NCBI GenBank assembly: GCA_030043215.1 | Contig: JASHYG010000149.1 | Span: forward strand, 1 to 6,181 | Source of the DNA: Gammaproteobacteria bacterium | GTDB lineage: Bacteria > Pseudomonadota > Gammaproteobacteria > Steroidobacterales > Steroidobacteraceae | Length of the DNA: 6,181 nt | Direction: 5' to 3' | Part shown: positions 5,401-6,181 of the stretch, in pieces | Layout: each line of letters starts with the position of its first letter | Numbering within the stretch: position 1 is the first letter of the stretch | Position numbers and translations under genes: made by a program | Notes under the pieces: model-generated | What the model was told of the DNA's origin: nothing | The model's input: the letters and a program-made list of their open reading frames with translations, nothing else | Database searches by the model: none

Positions 5401-6181
5401 GCCGCCTCTCCCGAGGCGCCGACTCCCTCCACCAGTGCACCCGCGAACGCGGCGGCGTCGAATTCCCCGAAATCCTCCGCCTGCTCGCCGATGCCGATGA
5501 AGCGGATGGGCAAGCCGAGCTTGCGGGCAATGGCGATGACGATGCCTCCCTTCGCCGTCCCATCGAGCTTGGTCAGGACGAGGCCCGTGACGCCGACGGC
5601 CTCGTGGAATTGCAGGGCCTGCGACAGCGCGTTCTGCCCCTGATTCGCATCGAGGACGAGCAGCACCTCGTGCGGCGCGGTGGGATCGACGCGCTGGATG
5701 ACGCGCTTCACCTTCTTCAGCTCCTCCATCAGATGCGACTGGCTGTGCAGCCGTCCGGCCGTGTCCGCGAGGAGAACCTCGATCCCGCGCGAGCGGGCGG
5801 ACTGCGCCGCATCGAACACGACCGCGCCCGGATCCGCCCCGGCCTGCTGCGCGGCGAACGCGGAGCGGGTGCGGTCGGCCCAGATCTGCAGCTGCTCGAT
5901 GGCTGCCGCGCGGAAGGTGTCGCCGGCCGCGAGCATCACGCTCGAGCCGTCCTCCGTCAGGCGCTTCGCGAGCTTACCGATGGTCGTGGTCTTGCCGGAG
6001 CCATTGACCCCGACCACGAGAATCACGAACGGCTTGCGCTCCGGATCGATGACGAGCGGCCGGGCGCAAGGAGCCAGAATCTCCGCGACGGCCTCGCGCA
6101 GCGCGGCGATCAGCGCGGGGACGTCCGCGAGCTCATTCCGAGCGACGCGCGTGTGCAAGCCGGCGAGGATGTGCTCGGTGG
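5397..6181 (-). CDS. ftsY: Signal recognition particle receptor FtsY, C-terminal NG part (5' end outside the window)
   Basis: The frame runs from the window edge to the TGA at 5397-5399, giving 260 residues: the end of the N domain and the whole GTPase (G) domain. FtsY is the SRP receptor that delivers ribosomes making membrane proteins to the Sec translocon. Motifs, counted from the first visible residue: P-loop GVNGSGKTT (57-65), DTFRAAA (87-93), DTAGR (139-143), TKLDG (203-207) and GIGEQAEDF (229-237). DTFRAAA together with GIGEQAEDF marks FtsY rather than Ffh, and the absence of an M domain fits too. A TTG at 6156-6158 could be mistaken for a start, but the residues before it continue the N domain and the full protein must extend upstream. 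It is first in the visible ftsY-ftsE-ftsX cluster, with a 4-bp stop/start overlap with ftsE. Confidence 0.97.
   Translation of the reverse strand, partial: TEHILAGLHTRVARNELADVPALIAALREAVAEILAPCARPLVIDPERKPFVILVVGVNGSGKTTTIGKLAKRLTEDGSSVMLAAGDTFRAAAIEQLQIWADRTRSAFAAQQAGADPGAVVFDAAQSARSRGIEVLLADTAGRLHSQSHLMEELKKVKRVIQRVDPTAPHEVLLVLDANQGQNALSQALQFHEAVGVTGLVLTKLDGTAKGGIVIAIARKLGLPIRFIGIGEQAEDFGEFDAAAFAGALVEGVGASGEAA

Noticed and set aside
3798..5643. Long plus-strand open frames opposite ftsX, ftsE and ftsY.
   Set aside because: All lie antisense to well-recognised conserved genes and read as His/Arg/Glu-rich shadow protein.
1..6181. A novel defence system, mobile element, CRISPR array or biosynthetic cluster.
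   Set aside because: All seven genes belong to conserved housekeeping or transport families in a standard order; no transposase, integrase, direct-repeat array or unknown multi-gene cassette is visible.

Overview
The window is a stretch of GC-rich bacterial chromosome, roughly two-thirds G+C by eye, with compact proteobacterial gene order. All seven genes belong to recognisable families. The order ftsY-ftsE-ftsX-rpoH on the minus strand is the well-known gammaproteobacterial arrangement, and the sigma-32 protein reads like a gammaproteobacterial RpoH (it carries the RpoH box and the VVHIARGYAGYGL stretch). I infer a high-GC gammaproteobacterium; a betaproteobacterium is not excluded.

Left part (1-1089): the C-terminal end of a cobalamin-independent methionine-synthase-like (COG0620) protein on the plus strand runs tail-to-tail into tag (3-methyladenine DNA glycosylase I) on the minus strand. 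A short perfect palindrome lies between them. An 81-bp gap separates tag from a divergent gene.

Middle (1090-2706): a complete CPA1-type Na+/H+ antiporter on the plus strand. A 9-bp minisatellite is embedded in the codons of one of its hydrophilic loops. Its stop codon overlaps the stop codon of rpoH by 4 bp.

Right part (2703-6181, minus strand): ftsY (5' end off the window), ftsE and ftsX form a tight cluster (GTGA overlap, then a 4-nt gap). They link the signal-recognition-particle receptor to the FtsEX divisome ABC complex. After a 189-bp regulatory spacer comes rpoH, the heat-shock sigma factor.

The most interesting part is this spacer. It contains a perfect CIRCE operator (TTAGCACTC-N9-GAGTGCTAA, 3617-3643) just upstream of rpoH. 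This implies that the HrcA repressor controls the gene for sigma-32, so the two classical heat-shock circuits would be wired in series. The same spacer has a 30-bp AT-rich island, an ECF/sigma-E-like promoter candidate whose -10 falls inside the CIRCE, a short hairpin that pairs with the rpoH Shine-Dalgarno, and GC-rich hairpins after ftsX. I saw no mobile element, CRISPR array, tRNA or rRNA, and no gene-free stretch above 300 bp.
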